Shown here one piece after another: positions 50,770-63,445 of a DNA stretch of 64,000 nucleotides (its first letter is position 1; each line of letters begins with the position of its first letter). The position numbers and the translations under genes are program-made. The DNA comes from Panonychus citri (taxonomy: Eukaryota; Arthropoda; Arachnida; Trombidiformes; Tetranychidae): contig NW_026515546.1 of NCBI RefSeq assembly GCF_014898815.1, forward strand, positions 854,501-918,500, written 5' to 3'. The notes beneath the pieces are model-generated. The model saw nothing but the letters and a program-made list of their open reading frames with translations. It was not told where the DNA came from and made no database searches.

Positions 50770-51801
50770 GAATAGAAAACAAAAAAAAAATGATTAATTC
50801 TATTCTAAAGATGATTATTTTGAAAAGGTAAAAATCACAATTAACTTACTTGAATTTAGGCCAGCATCGGTTGATGTTTCATCATCTCCATCTTGACAAA
50901 TCGTTACAATAAATTAATTAAATTGTTACAATCAAAAATACGATGGTCAGTTTTTAATTTAAACTGGACAATCAACTTGAAGGATAAATATTGTAACAAT
51001 TTGTTTATTTTAGGCAAAAAATTTGAATTTAAATTGAAAACAATAAAACCATTTACAAAAAAATTAACTCTTTACACTTTGATTGTCAGCGTTTTAGATT
51101 AACAATTAATCTTAGATCCTTGATTGTGATTAAAACTAAGTTTATTGATTAACAAAATTTATGTATTAGATTATAATTTAAATCAAACCAATAGAAATGA
51201 ATCTTAACCAACAATTATCTTTGCTTATTTGATTCTTGACTACAATTACTTTTAACTCTTGACCAAATTAAGTTGATTAAATTGTCAATTGAAGACCAAT
51301 ACAATGTGATAACAATTAGTTTTCTGAGGACAATTTATTACTTCAAATAGAAACTGTCTTGATGGACTTAATTGTAACCATCTAATTGTTAGTTCAGTTA
51401 ATTATAAATCAACTTTCGTTTGTTATCAAATCAAAAATTAATTCAAGACTCTTATGTTATTTTTAATAACTTGCTGGTTCTGGTTAATTACAATGATTAT
51501 CTTAATTTCCCTGTAAATTGTTCGCTAAATTGTTTTGATAGTTACACTAATTGTTAGCTTTTATATCATCTTGATTACAACAACATCTAAATTTGTCTCA
51601 TCAATTATACAATTATTATTACTATACAATTATACAATTAGCTTTTGATAAATTTCATTTACGATTTGGTAAATTGTAACAATCAACTTAATTTATTAAC
51701 ACAAACAAGTTAATTATTTCTCATCACTTAATTGTCAATTAAATTTAATTTTATCCATCATAAAGAGATAAAACTTTAAAAAATCAAGTGGAACTGGAAT
51801 T

Positions 51802-53708
51802 GGAACTTCTACCGCAGTGAAGAAAAATCAAGATAATAATTGTAAGAAAGTACAAGATTATATTGACTTTCCATGAAAGTTCAGATTAAAATATCTTGAT
51901 TTGTTTTCAAATTTGATGTTAGATCAAGAGAAATTAGTTGAGTTTCTTGATTTTTCTTTTACTTATATTGTACTTTCTAAGAAAGTTAGTTAAATAAAAA
52001 TTACCTTTGTGTAACTCTTAGTATTCATATTCATTGAAACTTCTATCAAAGTGAGAAAAATTAAGATAATTGTTTTAATAAAGTACCAGTTTATATTGAC
52101 TTTCCATGAAAGTACAGATTAAAATATCTTGATTTGTTTTCAAATTTGATGTTAGATCAAGAGAAATTAGTTGAGTTTCTTGATTTTTCTTTTACTTATA
52201 TTGTACTTTCTAAGAAAGTTAGTTAAATAAAAATTACCTTTGTGTAACTCTTAGTATTCATATTCATTGAAACTTCTATCAAAGTGAGAAAATTAAGATA
52301 ATTGTTTTATAAAGTACCAGTTTATATTGACTTTCCATGAAAAGAAAAATATTGATTTGTTTTCAAATTTGATGTTAGATCAAGAGAAATTAGTTGAGTT
52401 TCTTGATTTTTCTTTTACTTATATTGTACTTTCTAAGAAAGTTAGTTAAATAAAAATTACCTTTGTGTAACTCTTAGTATTCATATTCATTGAAACTTCT
52501 ATCAAAGTGAGAAAAATTAAGATAATTGTTTTAATAAAGTACCAGTTTATATTGACTTTCCATGAAAGTATAGATTAAAATATCTTGATTTGTTTTCAAA
52601 TTTGATGTTAGATCAAGAGAAATTAGTTGAGTTTCTTGATTTTTCTTTTACTTATATTGTACTTTCTAAGAAAGTTAGTTAAATAAAAATTACCTTTGTG
52701 TAACTCTTAGTATTCATATTCATTGAAACTTCTATCAAAGTGAGAAAAATTAAGATAATTGTTTTAATAAAGTACCAGTTTATATTGACTTTCCATGAAA
52801 GTATAGATTAAAATATCTTGATTTGTTTTCAAATTTGATGTTAGATCAAGAGAAATTAGTTGAGTTTCTTGATTTTTCTTTTACTTATATTGTACTTTCT
52901 AAGAAAGTTAGTTAAATAAAAATTACCTTTGTGTAACTCTTAGTATTCATATTCATTGAAACTTCTATCAAAGTGAGAAAAATTAAGATAATTGTTTTAA
53001 TAAAGTACCAGTTTATATTGACTTTCCATGAAAGTACAGATTAAAATATTGATTTTTTTCAAATTTGATGTTAGATCAAGAGAAATTAGTTGAGTTTCTT
53101 GATTTTCTTTATTTTATATTGTACTGAAAGTTAGTTAAATAAAATTACCTGTAACTCTTAGTATTCATATTCATTGAAACTTCTATCAAAGTGAGAAAAT
53201 TAAGATAATTGTTTTAATAGCAGTTTATATTGACTTTCCATGAAAGTACAGATTAAAATATCTTGATTTGTTTTCAAATTTGATGTTAGATCAAGAGAAA
53301 TTAGTTGAGTTTCTTGATTTTTCTTTTACTTATATTGTACTTTCTAAGAAAGTTAGTTAAATAAAAATTACCTTTGTGTAACTCTTAGTATTCATATTCA
53401 TTGAAACTTCTATCAAAGTGAGAAAAATTAAGATAATTGTTTTAATAAAGTACCAGTTTATGTTTCCATGAAAGTTACAGATTAAAATATCTTGATTTGT
53501 TTTCAAATTTGATGTTAGATCAGAGAAATTAGTTGAGTTTCTTGATTTTCTTTTACTTATATTGTACTTTCTAAGAAAGTTAGTTAAATAAAAATTACCT
53601 TTGTGTAACTCTTAGTATTCATATTCATTGAAACTTCTATCAAAGTGAGAAAAATTAAGATAATAATTATAAGAAAATACAAGATTATATTTACTTTCCA
53701 TGAAAGTC
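51802..53708. repeat. Satellite array, about 8 units of ~233 bp
   Basis: The marker GATTTG that follows ATATCTT recurs at about 51898, 52131, 52354, 52587, 52820, 53051, 53265 and 53494, giving spacings of 233, 223, 233, 233, 231, 214 and 229. Units are almost identical apart from short deletions. Each unit has two close inverted repeats, ACTTTCTAAGAAAGT and ACTTTCCATGAAAGT, and the sequence TTCATTGAA. Partial units at the two edges resemble each other (AAGATAATAATT, then TAAGAAA, then TACAAGATTATAT) more than they resemble the interior units. No coding capacity. It is a locally expanded satellite; function unknown. Confidence 0.95.
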
Positions 53709-55729
53709 CAAAAATTCCAATTATTAGTATCAATAGTTTAACTCAAAACCAGTAGGTGGATTTTTGAAAAAATCGGTCTGGGGTTTATTTTGCCATGCAA
53801 ACCTACTTATACTAGTCCTTCTCAATGTAACAATTTTTTTCTCTCTCTCTTGTTTACATTCATGTCAACAATTTCTCATTAATTGTTTTCTTTTTTTTTC
53901 TCCTCAGGTAAAAGTTACAATTTCGATGATTAAATTGAAACAATTAACGGAATGTAAGGTGTTAATTATATTCTCTTCTCTCTGGTACAATTGTGTAACT
54001 CTTGACGTTACCTGGCGATGATTGGAAAAGGTGAGTAGACAAAATCAAGAAGATTTTTTCTTGACCAAAGGTAAATTAATTCTGATATTATTGTTGTTTT
54101 GTTTTTCTCTGTCTCTTTTTTTTTCGTTCACAGGTCAATACAAACAATTGATTCTCTTTGAGTTTTCTGGTCAAGTAAAATGGAGACGAGAAAAAGAAAA
54201 GGAGATCAATGTGAGAAGATGAGGATCAACGTTAGATTTATTTGACCAAAGCTTTTGGACTAAATGACTTGTTTACGCCTTTTAGATGATAATGATGACC
54301 ATCATCATGATCAACATCATGGAACCAAAATGTGTATTAAAAGAGGAAAATTAGATCAACTAGAAGATGATGATAAGATGTGAAGGACCAAAGGGTTTAT
54401 TTAGGAGAAGAGAAAATGTTGATTGTTCCAAATAAGATAATCAAACATTCAATGATTTCTCTGTGTTCTAAATTAACTGAATAGAAATTGATTTCCATCA
54501 ATTCTCAGTTCAATACCTAATCAGAAAACGATAAATTATCATCATCTTCATCATCTACTTCATGTTACAATATATTCATTATTGTTTGTTGTTTACAAAC
54601 AAAATGAACAATTTCATTTCCAATATTCCAATGGAAACCTGATTATCTCTCTTTCTCACTTTCTTGTTTCCTTTACCTTCATTAGTTAATTTCTAATTTT
54701 TGTTTCTCCATTTTCTTTTTTCTTTTAAGGTTAAAAAACTTTGGCCATTTTGATATCTCACCTTGATATCAGTTTCCTTTTCCTCCTTGGAGCTATTTAC
54801 CATCATCTCTATTCAACAACAATACTAAAAGATTATTAGGTCAAAGTGGAAATGTTATCGTGTCTCTTTGATCTGATTACTTTTCTATCATGATTGAGAA
54901 AACATCTACTGGATATAACCAATCTTAAATATCTTCCATGTCAAATCTACCATATAATTTTGTTGACATTAATCAGCTCAACTCTATCATCATCATCATC
55001 ATCATCATCATTTCTGTCTCTAGTTACACTTGATCTTTATTGTCTCTGATAATTTTCATCAATTTCTTTCTTCTTCCTTATTATTATACCTGTTATAATG
55101 ATGATATTTTCTTTACCTTAAGTCACGTTGAAAGTGTTCTTGTAATAATGAGATAACACAATTAACTGATTAACTCAGATAAAACATAGACAAAAGCTAA
55201 AAGGGTGAGGTCAAAAGTCCTACACTCTCTCTCCATCATAATTGAACATCATCATAATCATGATGATCACCTTAATCCTTTTACACAACCTATTAGATTA
55301 CCTTAACTGTTGCTGTTTATATATAATCAACCTAATTCCTAAGCTATTTCCATGTGAATTCTGGTTAATACTTATAAACTTAACCCATGGTATCAAATTT
55401 TAATCAGACTAACAACAAATTTGCTTTTTAATATTTAATGATTCATATCCCTTTTCTCACAGGTAAACAAATGTACATTGGATTATCATGGATTCTCATC
55501 AGCATCAGCAATGAACATGGAATAAGATTTGATCCTGGTTACATCATTTCCTTTTTCTTCTGTAAATTCTTACCTAGAATAATGAAAACGTTCATCCCAT
55601 GGAAACAGGAAAAGTTCATATATATAAATTGTTACCATGATGATGATTTAAACCATTAGCACGTTGGAGATAAAGTTCTTGGATGAATCAACATGAGAAA
55701 GAAAAACAAAAATAGTGTCAAGTTTTTCC

Positions 55730-55781
<52 letters not shown>

Positions 55782-58700
55782 CAAAAGTATAAACTATAAT
55801 TTATCAGAAATCATCATGTCAGTCAACTCATTTAATTCACCATTACATTTGTAATGAAAAACCTGAAGATGAATTCTTGTTGATTTTGTTTTTTTTCTGC
55901 TTCTATTACTTTAGGTATATAAACACGCCATGAAGTTTCAGGAGGAATGAAGATTGTTCAATCTTAAAGATGGATTAGCCCTTGGAGATTACATTTTCCT
56001 GATGATTTACCCTTTTTTTCATCAGCATCTTCTTGGTGTAATTTCATTTTTATGAAGACCATTCATCAGTCTGTGTCCTCACCCAGGATTAAAGGAGAAA
56101 CAGTGTTAATCTAATTTTATTTCTTCGAATTGAATTCGAAGTAAATAAAGACGAAAACTCTTATTATCATTTCTAGTTGAATAACAATCAAGTGAAATGA
56201 GGTAAAAACTTTTCTCATCTACTATATAAGTCTACTAGTATACACTTCATGTTGAAATTAATACAAAGTATTACGATAATCTATAGTTTAGAAAATGATT
56301 TTCTCAATGAATTTGTTTTCCAAACAAACTCGTACATTAGATTGTACAATCTTCCTATTTATCATGTTTCTATTTCAATACAAATTGATTGTCACCATTA
56401 AGGTGTATTAATACAATCATAAACCTTTTACTTGGTTTAATGATCTCAAATAATAGTCTTTGAATCAACAGAATCACCGAGGAGATAATAGGATGCACCA
56501 TGATGGAACTGAAATGATTACCTTTTTTTCATCGTATCGATATTAATTCACCTGAATCTCTCTCTCTCTCTTTTCGTCTTCTCTTCTTCATCATTTCTTG
56601 TTCTGAGATAAACTCAATTCCTGAAGAATCTGAGAGATGCTTATTAATTGAATTTAAAAGTTAATTTGATAGAACCTGACAAGGTGAATAACTATTTCCT
56701 TGTGATGATGAGATGATCTTCATCTATGGGTCGCTTTGTATTTGTCTCTTTTTTTACCTGAAATATGAGAGTTAATGAGACGAAAAGAGGCAAATAGAAA
56801 AGGTAAGAAGCAAAAATGATTAAAAAAATTTACCTTCTCTTTATCTAATCAATTTCATCTTGATTTAGACCATGTTTTCAGTGATTAATGGTGACGCCAT
56901 TGGAATCGCCTGAGGACTTGTGATAATTTTCATCATCAACTTAGTAAGAAATTTATCAACTTTGTTTCCAAATTTTTAATTCTTCATTACCATGTTGCTC
57001 TCAGCGATCTTGTTGAGAGGTTGAAGGTCAACCGAATACAAATGTTATCAATATAAAGTGTAAAAGTTACGGTCAAGAAAACTGGTCACTGATTGATGAT
57101 CTGTAAAGAAAAACTTATCGTTATCTTCATCTTTCTAATTCATTTCAATATTTCATCTTCTTTTTCAGTTCTAAATATTTTCCATCAATGGGATTACAGG
57201 AATAGGAAGGATACAAAAAAAAGATGCGAATCATTTATTGGTCATCCTGGACGATGGATGAGGAAAAAGGATTGACCTTTCATCTCAGTGGGTTTTGGAA
57301 CCTGGAAGATGCGTTGACATGGGAAAGAACAACAAATCAACTACATAACTTGGCGATCATGTTAATAGTGTTTAATTGTAAAAGAATCTTGATAATTATT
57401 CAAGGTATTTGTTAGTCTCTTCTATTTGATTGCAAATGATTAACTAATTTTCTTGCCTCACAAATGATGTAGATGATGATAAGCTTATAATGGATGACTT
57501 TGTGTGTGTGTGTTTACTTAATCCTGATTATCTTTCCTACTTATTCCTACTCATGATGATTATCTTAGGGATGAGGATAAATGATGGATAAAGAATTACG
57601 ATAGAAAAGTAAATAATTGTTGTGGTTTAGATTTAAGTTTAGCTTTAAGATTTGATCATTTTTGAAGACGAGTGTTGATGTGACACAATCAGGCGAAGAT
57701 ACCTGAAGTCTAATCTGTTTCGTTTTCCATTCTCATCATAATTATCATCATCATCATCATCAGATTATCTCTTCATCTCTTCATCTCTTACCTTTTCTTT
57801 CTTGTTTTAACCTTTATCTTGATATTCACATAATTCTTGATTCTTATTGATGATGATAACTTTAAACACTCCTTGTTTTCGAGGTGATTTTACTAATTGC
57901 AACTGATCTCATGTTGAGTTATCATTTTATCATCATCATCATTAGCAACATCCTCCAACGGGATAGTTAGAAAATCAAACAACAGCAACAACTGATGGTT
58001 ATTAAGAAAATCGTATTAATAACTCAGTAAGAATCGTTACTACAGATTAATACTAACGAAGGAAGAAAAAAAAAGTTGAGAACAAATTATTTTCCATCTT
58101 AATCTTTCATTCATATGATAGTGATGATGAAGATTAAGATGATAATGATGATGGTGATGATTATGTTTCTATTGATATTTTCATGGTTGACAAATTTTCC
58201 CAGTCTTTCATTTTCAATTTTCATTCTCAATGAATCAAAGTTTCCATAGTTTATCTTAAATAATATAAACAATCAACTGATTGTTGGTCTTGATAATAGT
58301 TGACACTTTCTGAGAATCTAAAGATCTCTACATATAAATCAAGAAAAGTTGATTGTTTACAATTGGCGATTTTCAGTTGAAACTATTTACCTTTTCTTGT
58401 TATTTTCTCAATGAAACTTTTTCAATGTTCACTTTAAATCATTTCTCTTGCTGATTCTGATTTGTTAATTTCTATACATTCAATTTCAGGTTCAATATGA
58501 TGATTATAATCAGGGGAAAATTGCTCAAGTAAACATATGATGAGAAACTTGCTGATGATGATGTTTGATATGATCATTATTTTGGTGTCAACTACAGATG
58601 ATGATGATGATAATTTGTTGATGACAATGATCAAAGTTTGAAAATGGATCAATTTTTTAAAAAAGTAAATCATTTTAAGCTTGAAATGATTCAGTTATTG

Positions 58701-61332
58701 GGGATATTTTATCATGATGATGATCATGAAAGGATATTTAATGTTATTGACTTTTGGTTCAATTATTTTCAATGGAAAAACAAAAAAAAATTTTCATTCT
58801 CATTTATAATCTTTATCCTCTTTCTGATTTTTCAGGTTAACTCATGAACTTTTTTTTGTTTATCTGTTGATTGTTACATCAACTGTTAATAATTAACACT
58901 GACAATTATCATGATTATTATTGTTACTCAAGCCTTTTAATTGTAACAATAAATGTCCTTTAATGAACAAATTTCATTCTGGTTACCATCACTCTTTGTA
59001 ATCAGTAAATTAACATTGATTAATCATAATTTCCAATTCTGATTTCGTCACAATTATCGTCACCATCAGCAGTCACTTCAAGCATCAAGATACAATTAAA
59101 ATTAAATGGGATATTGACAATCAAGAAGTAAATTTACCGATTTGATGATTTACTTTATCATCATCATCATCATCATCGTAATGGAGCATCTAAATAACGG
59201 TATTTTATTATTGAATGAATTACCTGTGACCTTGACCTTGAAAGTTTCGACGTAGATTGAATTTTCGTACTTCGATTGGTCAGTTATTAACTAACCATTA
59301 TAATCAAGATATAATCTCTTAATTGCCTTCCGTATAATTTATCCTCCATGTGATTAATTTAATGTGTTTAACTTTTTTATTTACTTCTTGTGACAATTTA
59401 AATTGATCATTTAAAAAAGTTTAACAGTTTCTTGTTGATGATAGTAAAATAAACAAGTAAACAAATGAAAAAGTTTTGAATTATTATCAACAATTTATTG
59501 GCAATTAGTTTTCCAACAATTTAAAACAAGTTAATTGATATTCAGAATACATTAAATGATCAAATTAACATATCAAATCAAGTAAATCAATAAATTGCAG
59601 GAGATTACAATCAGCTTAATTGTTATTCATTTTACACTTGATGATAGTATTTTTTTTCCTGAGCTTAAACCATTGATAGTTAATTGTTTCAATCAACTTG
59701 ATCGCCACTAAATTAAGATATTAAGATTTGAATAGAATCGCAATTAACTTTTTTCTTTGCTTTCGCTCAATGTAATTTGCTTAACTCTTTTTTTTTTCTT
59801 TGACATTGGAAGTTGATTAACGATTATGATGAAGATGAATAATTATCTTATTACAATTAATACTCTATGATGATGATGTAAACAATTTAATTAATTTTCC
59901 AATTTCAATCATGATAACATTTTCCTATGGAAATGTTTCCGGTTCTAGTTTGGAGTTTTTTTCGTCTACAATTTGATTTCCTTCCCTTTCCGTGTTTCCC
60001 ACTAATGGTCAATCGGCTTATTTGTATTGTCCAGTTTGGTGAGAATTTCATTAATCAACTTGATTTACAATCGAAAATTAAAACTCTTTTTTCTCTCTCC
60101 TGTAAATCAGTTAATCATACAGAATATAAATCATGTATTCATGTTTGGTGAATGATGAACAAGAGTCTTTCATTTCACAATTTTCATCTTCTTCTTAATC
60201 AATGATTAATTCATTAATTTAATCATCATTAATTGTAGATTTTTTCTCTTCTTCTTTCACTTTCTTAAGTTAATTGTTGTTTTATTTTCTATGGAATTAA
60301 TTTCCTTCCTCTCATGAATTGAATTAATGTTTCATGATGATGATGATGATGAAAAATTTTCTCTCTAGATTTTCACATTCGAAATGATTATCGAACCAAT
60401 TTAACCTAAATTAACACAATTAACGTATTTCTCTCGAATGATGTTTGATTAGTTTCTCAATTTATATTATATTCTTAACCATACTCACATTGATTAACTT
60501 AATTGTCACAATGGTCACAACACAAGATTGACAAGTTGATAATTAACAAATGAAACTAATACAATTAATTTAATGGTGATGATGGAAAATTGATAAACAC
60601 TCATGAAGATCAGGGGGAAAAATCAATTGATTCTATTGGGAGAAAATTGAAGGAAAAGTAATTGTAAGAGGAGAAAATCAATTAAATCAAAGTTTCCTAA
60701 TTAGTTTGAGACAATCAAAGTGAGAATTACATTTTATCATTGAGATAATTTCACTATTTTCAGAGGTTGAATTCAATCAACGTGACAACACCAGAAAGTT
60801 GATCTCAGGATTATCCAGAGATTATCCGAATAGAAAATTGAGATCAATTAATTACCTTGAATTGGAAGAAGCAAAATTAATTAATATTCTTATTCTTTGT
60901 TCTGTTAAATGTTTTTCTACTCATTTAGATGACTTTTTCCCTGTTTCCAGTTCTCATCTTTTTTTTGGATAATAATAATTCTCTATCACCATTTCCACTG
61001 AGTAACATTAACCGATGGATGAACAAGTCTCACTGTTTTTGGATCTTCATCTGATTTCTCCTGAGATTCATGGATAATGAATTGAATCAACCAGTTTCAA
61101 ATATCGTTTATTTTTCTCCAATCAAATCAACCCTCAGGCCTATTGATCGACTCTTTTACCTTTTTTCACTCTCCTGGTCACTCAATCCATTCAATTTCCT
61201 TTCTATGTTTGTTATTATATAAGCTATCATCATCATCATCATCATACCTAACACATAACCCACCTTGATATCAACTCTCTCTCCGAAATCAATTCTTGTT
61301 TATAATCTGATTTATTTGAATTTATATTACAG
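53709..61332. other. Non-coding stretch with microsatellites
   Basis: No recognisable gene. It contains (TC)23 at 55733-55779, (ATC)8 at about 54988-55011, and shorter ATC runs at 57745-57765 and 59157-59177. Short open frames at 53764-54222, 55438-55659 and 57093-57415 have acceptor-like AG sites nearby but no family features. An open stretch of about 66 codons after an acceptor-like site near 60760 (to about 60968) is another weak exon candidate. Confidence 0.5.
55733..55779. repeat. (TC)23 microsatellite
   Basis: Uninterrupted TC dinucleotide run of about 47 bases. Confidence 0.95.
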
Positions 61333-61441
61333 ATCCAGGGAGACAAATCTACTGATGGTCAAGTTTACTCTCCATCAACAACTGGACATCGTTTCATGGA
61401 TCAATTGAAGGTGTATTTTCATACCATTAACAGGAAGAAAG
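61333..61441 (+). CDS. Possible single internal exon
   Basis: A TATTACAG acceptor-like site is followed by 109 bases with one fully open frame of mixed composition (GDKSTDGQVYSPSTTGHRF, then MDQLKVYFHTINRKK) and then GGTAAATAC, a donor-like site. The residue mix is less repetitive than other local open frames. No family was recognised and no partner exons were found, so this is a weak candidate. An alternative donor is at 61411. Confidence 0.25.
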
Positions 61442-62338
61442 GTAAATACTTCATTTACCCTGAGGCTGATTGTCTGAAAAATTAAAAAAAGGTCCAAACT
61501 CAAGTTTGTATCTGAACTTTGGTTGTTATTACAATTGCAACGAAAACCTTTTCGATTGATTAAATTGGTTCTATTATTTAAATAATCTAAACATTCATTT
61601 TCTTTTACAGGTTGTTGATTTTTTCTTATCACCTTTTTTTGTTTCTTCTATTCAATCATGGTGATGGATCATGATGATCAATTCTTACACTGGAAGATAC
61701 TGCATGTAATTGAAGGAAAAACATGACAATAACCACTGAGTAAAACAAAACATCCTCTTGAAACTGAATTTTTCGTATTACAAGTATATATACATATACT
61801 TTTTGCTTGGTTTTATTATTGTCATTAAGCCCCAAAGGCATTGAAAAAGACGAAGGTACAATCAAACCCATCAAGTATTTAATTTGATTACATGTTCTTT
61901 GTCTTTGATTGACACTTTCAAGTGAATCTCTGTTCACTTTGTTATATCTACATGATGTCCACACTATTAAATGAGGAAAAAACTTCTACCTCATGATAAT
62001 ATACACAAGAAAATCATTATTATATCAAATGAAACCTGATTAACTTGTGACCAGTTAAAAGCAAATCCAAACTCAGGCCTCATCACATGGATTAAAAAAG
62101 TTCTTAATCTTATTTCAAATCAAATGACAGTTTATTTACTTGTGAGAATGACAAAGTAACAACATTATCATGGATTCAATTTTTTCTGACCCTTTCACCA
62201 AAGAATCGTAATGGAAACCGATAAGCTGAATACATTCAATGAAGAGCTTAAAGCGACAGTATTTTATTTTTCCTGCATTTGAATTAATTATGAATAATTC
62301 TGATTCCAAATGCTGAAATTAGAGACTAATATTAAGGT
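61442..62338. other. No gene seen
   Basis: AT-rich sequence without recognisable coding features. Minus-strand open frames at 61375-61632 and 61656-61964 have no family hallmarks. Confidence 0.5.
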
Positions 62339-62417
62339 AAAGGGTCAAAACAGCAAAGAGCAAAATAGCAAAAGCCAAAACAGCAAAGTCAAATAAGCAA
62401 AGGGCAAAATAGCAAAA
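62339..62417. repeat. Five-copy ~15-bp tandem repeat
   Basis: Units of 14-16 bases approximate AAAGRGCAAAAYAGC, five in a row with small differences. On the minus strand this reads as alternating CTTTGC and TTTTGC blocks. It lies about 1.1 kb beyond the end of the minus-strand ORF3 relative, near where the end of an LTR would be expected, but no boundary is proven. Confidence 0.75.
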
Positions 62418-63445
62418 TTTAAATCGATTAGATTGATAAACTATTGAAGGGATTTAATTTACTTAATCTTGTTGATTAATCACTAAATTTCTCTGGGAAC
62501 AAATGAAGAGTAAGAATCTGTAATGTTAACAATTTGATTTACTTTTAAGTCGTTAAATTACCACAACACAAGAATTGAATCAGATCAATTTGCATAAATA
62601 TTGAGTCAGTCTCAAAGAAAAAGGTAAATTAACTTAAGTTAATCAGTGGAGATTCCGAATCTGTCCTTCACTAATACAGATCAATTTAAGGTTCGAATGA
62701 GGATTTCAATTGATAAATAATAACACAGAATTTAACTAATATAATTAAACTTTTATTTTGAACAAAATCTCATAAGAGTAAAGGTAAAGATGAAAATTGA
62801 AAATTCACTTAAGTGAGAAACATGAATCGTATTCTGGTGAAAGTTAGAATAAGACTGATCCATAATTAACTTCATCTTCTATTTATATGAAATTTTCTTC
62901 ATTGAAATTTTGACCGTTAATTGTTACCATTTAACCAGAAAATCTATCATAAGATAATCAATCATTTTTCATCAAATTTCAGTTAAGTTAACTTATTGTT
63001 TTTCTTGATGATGATTACGATGTTAATTTTGAGACAATTTTAGTGAACATTTTTATCTTAAGATAAATAAAAAGAAAGAGAAAATTAATGAAAAGAAAGA
63101 AAAAAGAAAGAAAAAGAAAGAGAATAGACTTTCTGTCTGTTACCAAGAGGTTAATTGGTAATGTGAGACATCAAGTCTGATTGTTTTTGTTAATCTTTTT
63201 TCTTGGGAAAATATCAGTTATGTGTTAATAGTCACATAAACAAGTTGTTAACTATTATTATTAAACTGTGATTGGTAATCTAATTTTAACTGAATCTAAT
63301 TACTGTGAGTAACTAAAGTTAATTGTTGAGATTTAAATGAAGTAAGAAAAATGATTAAAGTTAATTGTTAACCAGAAATTAACAAATGAACTGAGAGGTT
63401 CGTGATGATCAACCCTACACTTCGGTGGATTTAGACCATGATATC
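62418..63445 (-). other. Possible diverged LTR downstream of the right-edge ORF3 relative
   Basis: Read on the minus strand, this segment follows the ORF3-like reading frame and has the size (about 1 kb) and texture of the LTRs at 4232-5380: AATTGTTAAC motifs and a run of TTTCTTTT after a GGTAACAGA-type start (about 63145-63065) that recalls the LTR segment at 4632-4700. There is no base-level alignment I can defend along the whole length. It may simply be AT-rich 3' flank. Confidence 0.25.

Larger units (their letters stand above)
31584..51801. other. Long non-coding stretch with scattered microsatellites
   Basis: About 20 kb with no recognisable coding sequence, RNA gene or transposon. It is AT-rich with many GATGATGATG / CATCATCATC runs. 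GA or CT tracts are at 34041-34063, 38959-38982, 46377-46416, 49299-49321 and 50731-50768, and a (CTAT)n run is near 44494-44511. Open frames of 60-113 codons are low-complexity. An open stretch after an acceptor-like GCAG near 46737 (about 62 codons) is a weak exon candidate. The stretch could be intergenic or a large intron. Confidence 0.55.

Noticed and set aside
51802..53708. CRISPR-like array
   Set aside because: The units are contiguous satellite repeats of about 233 bp without unique spacers, in eukaryotic DNA.
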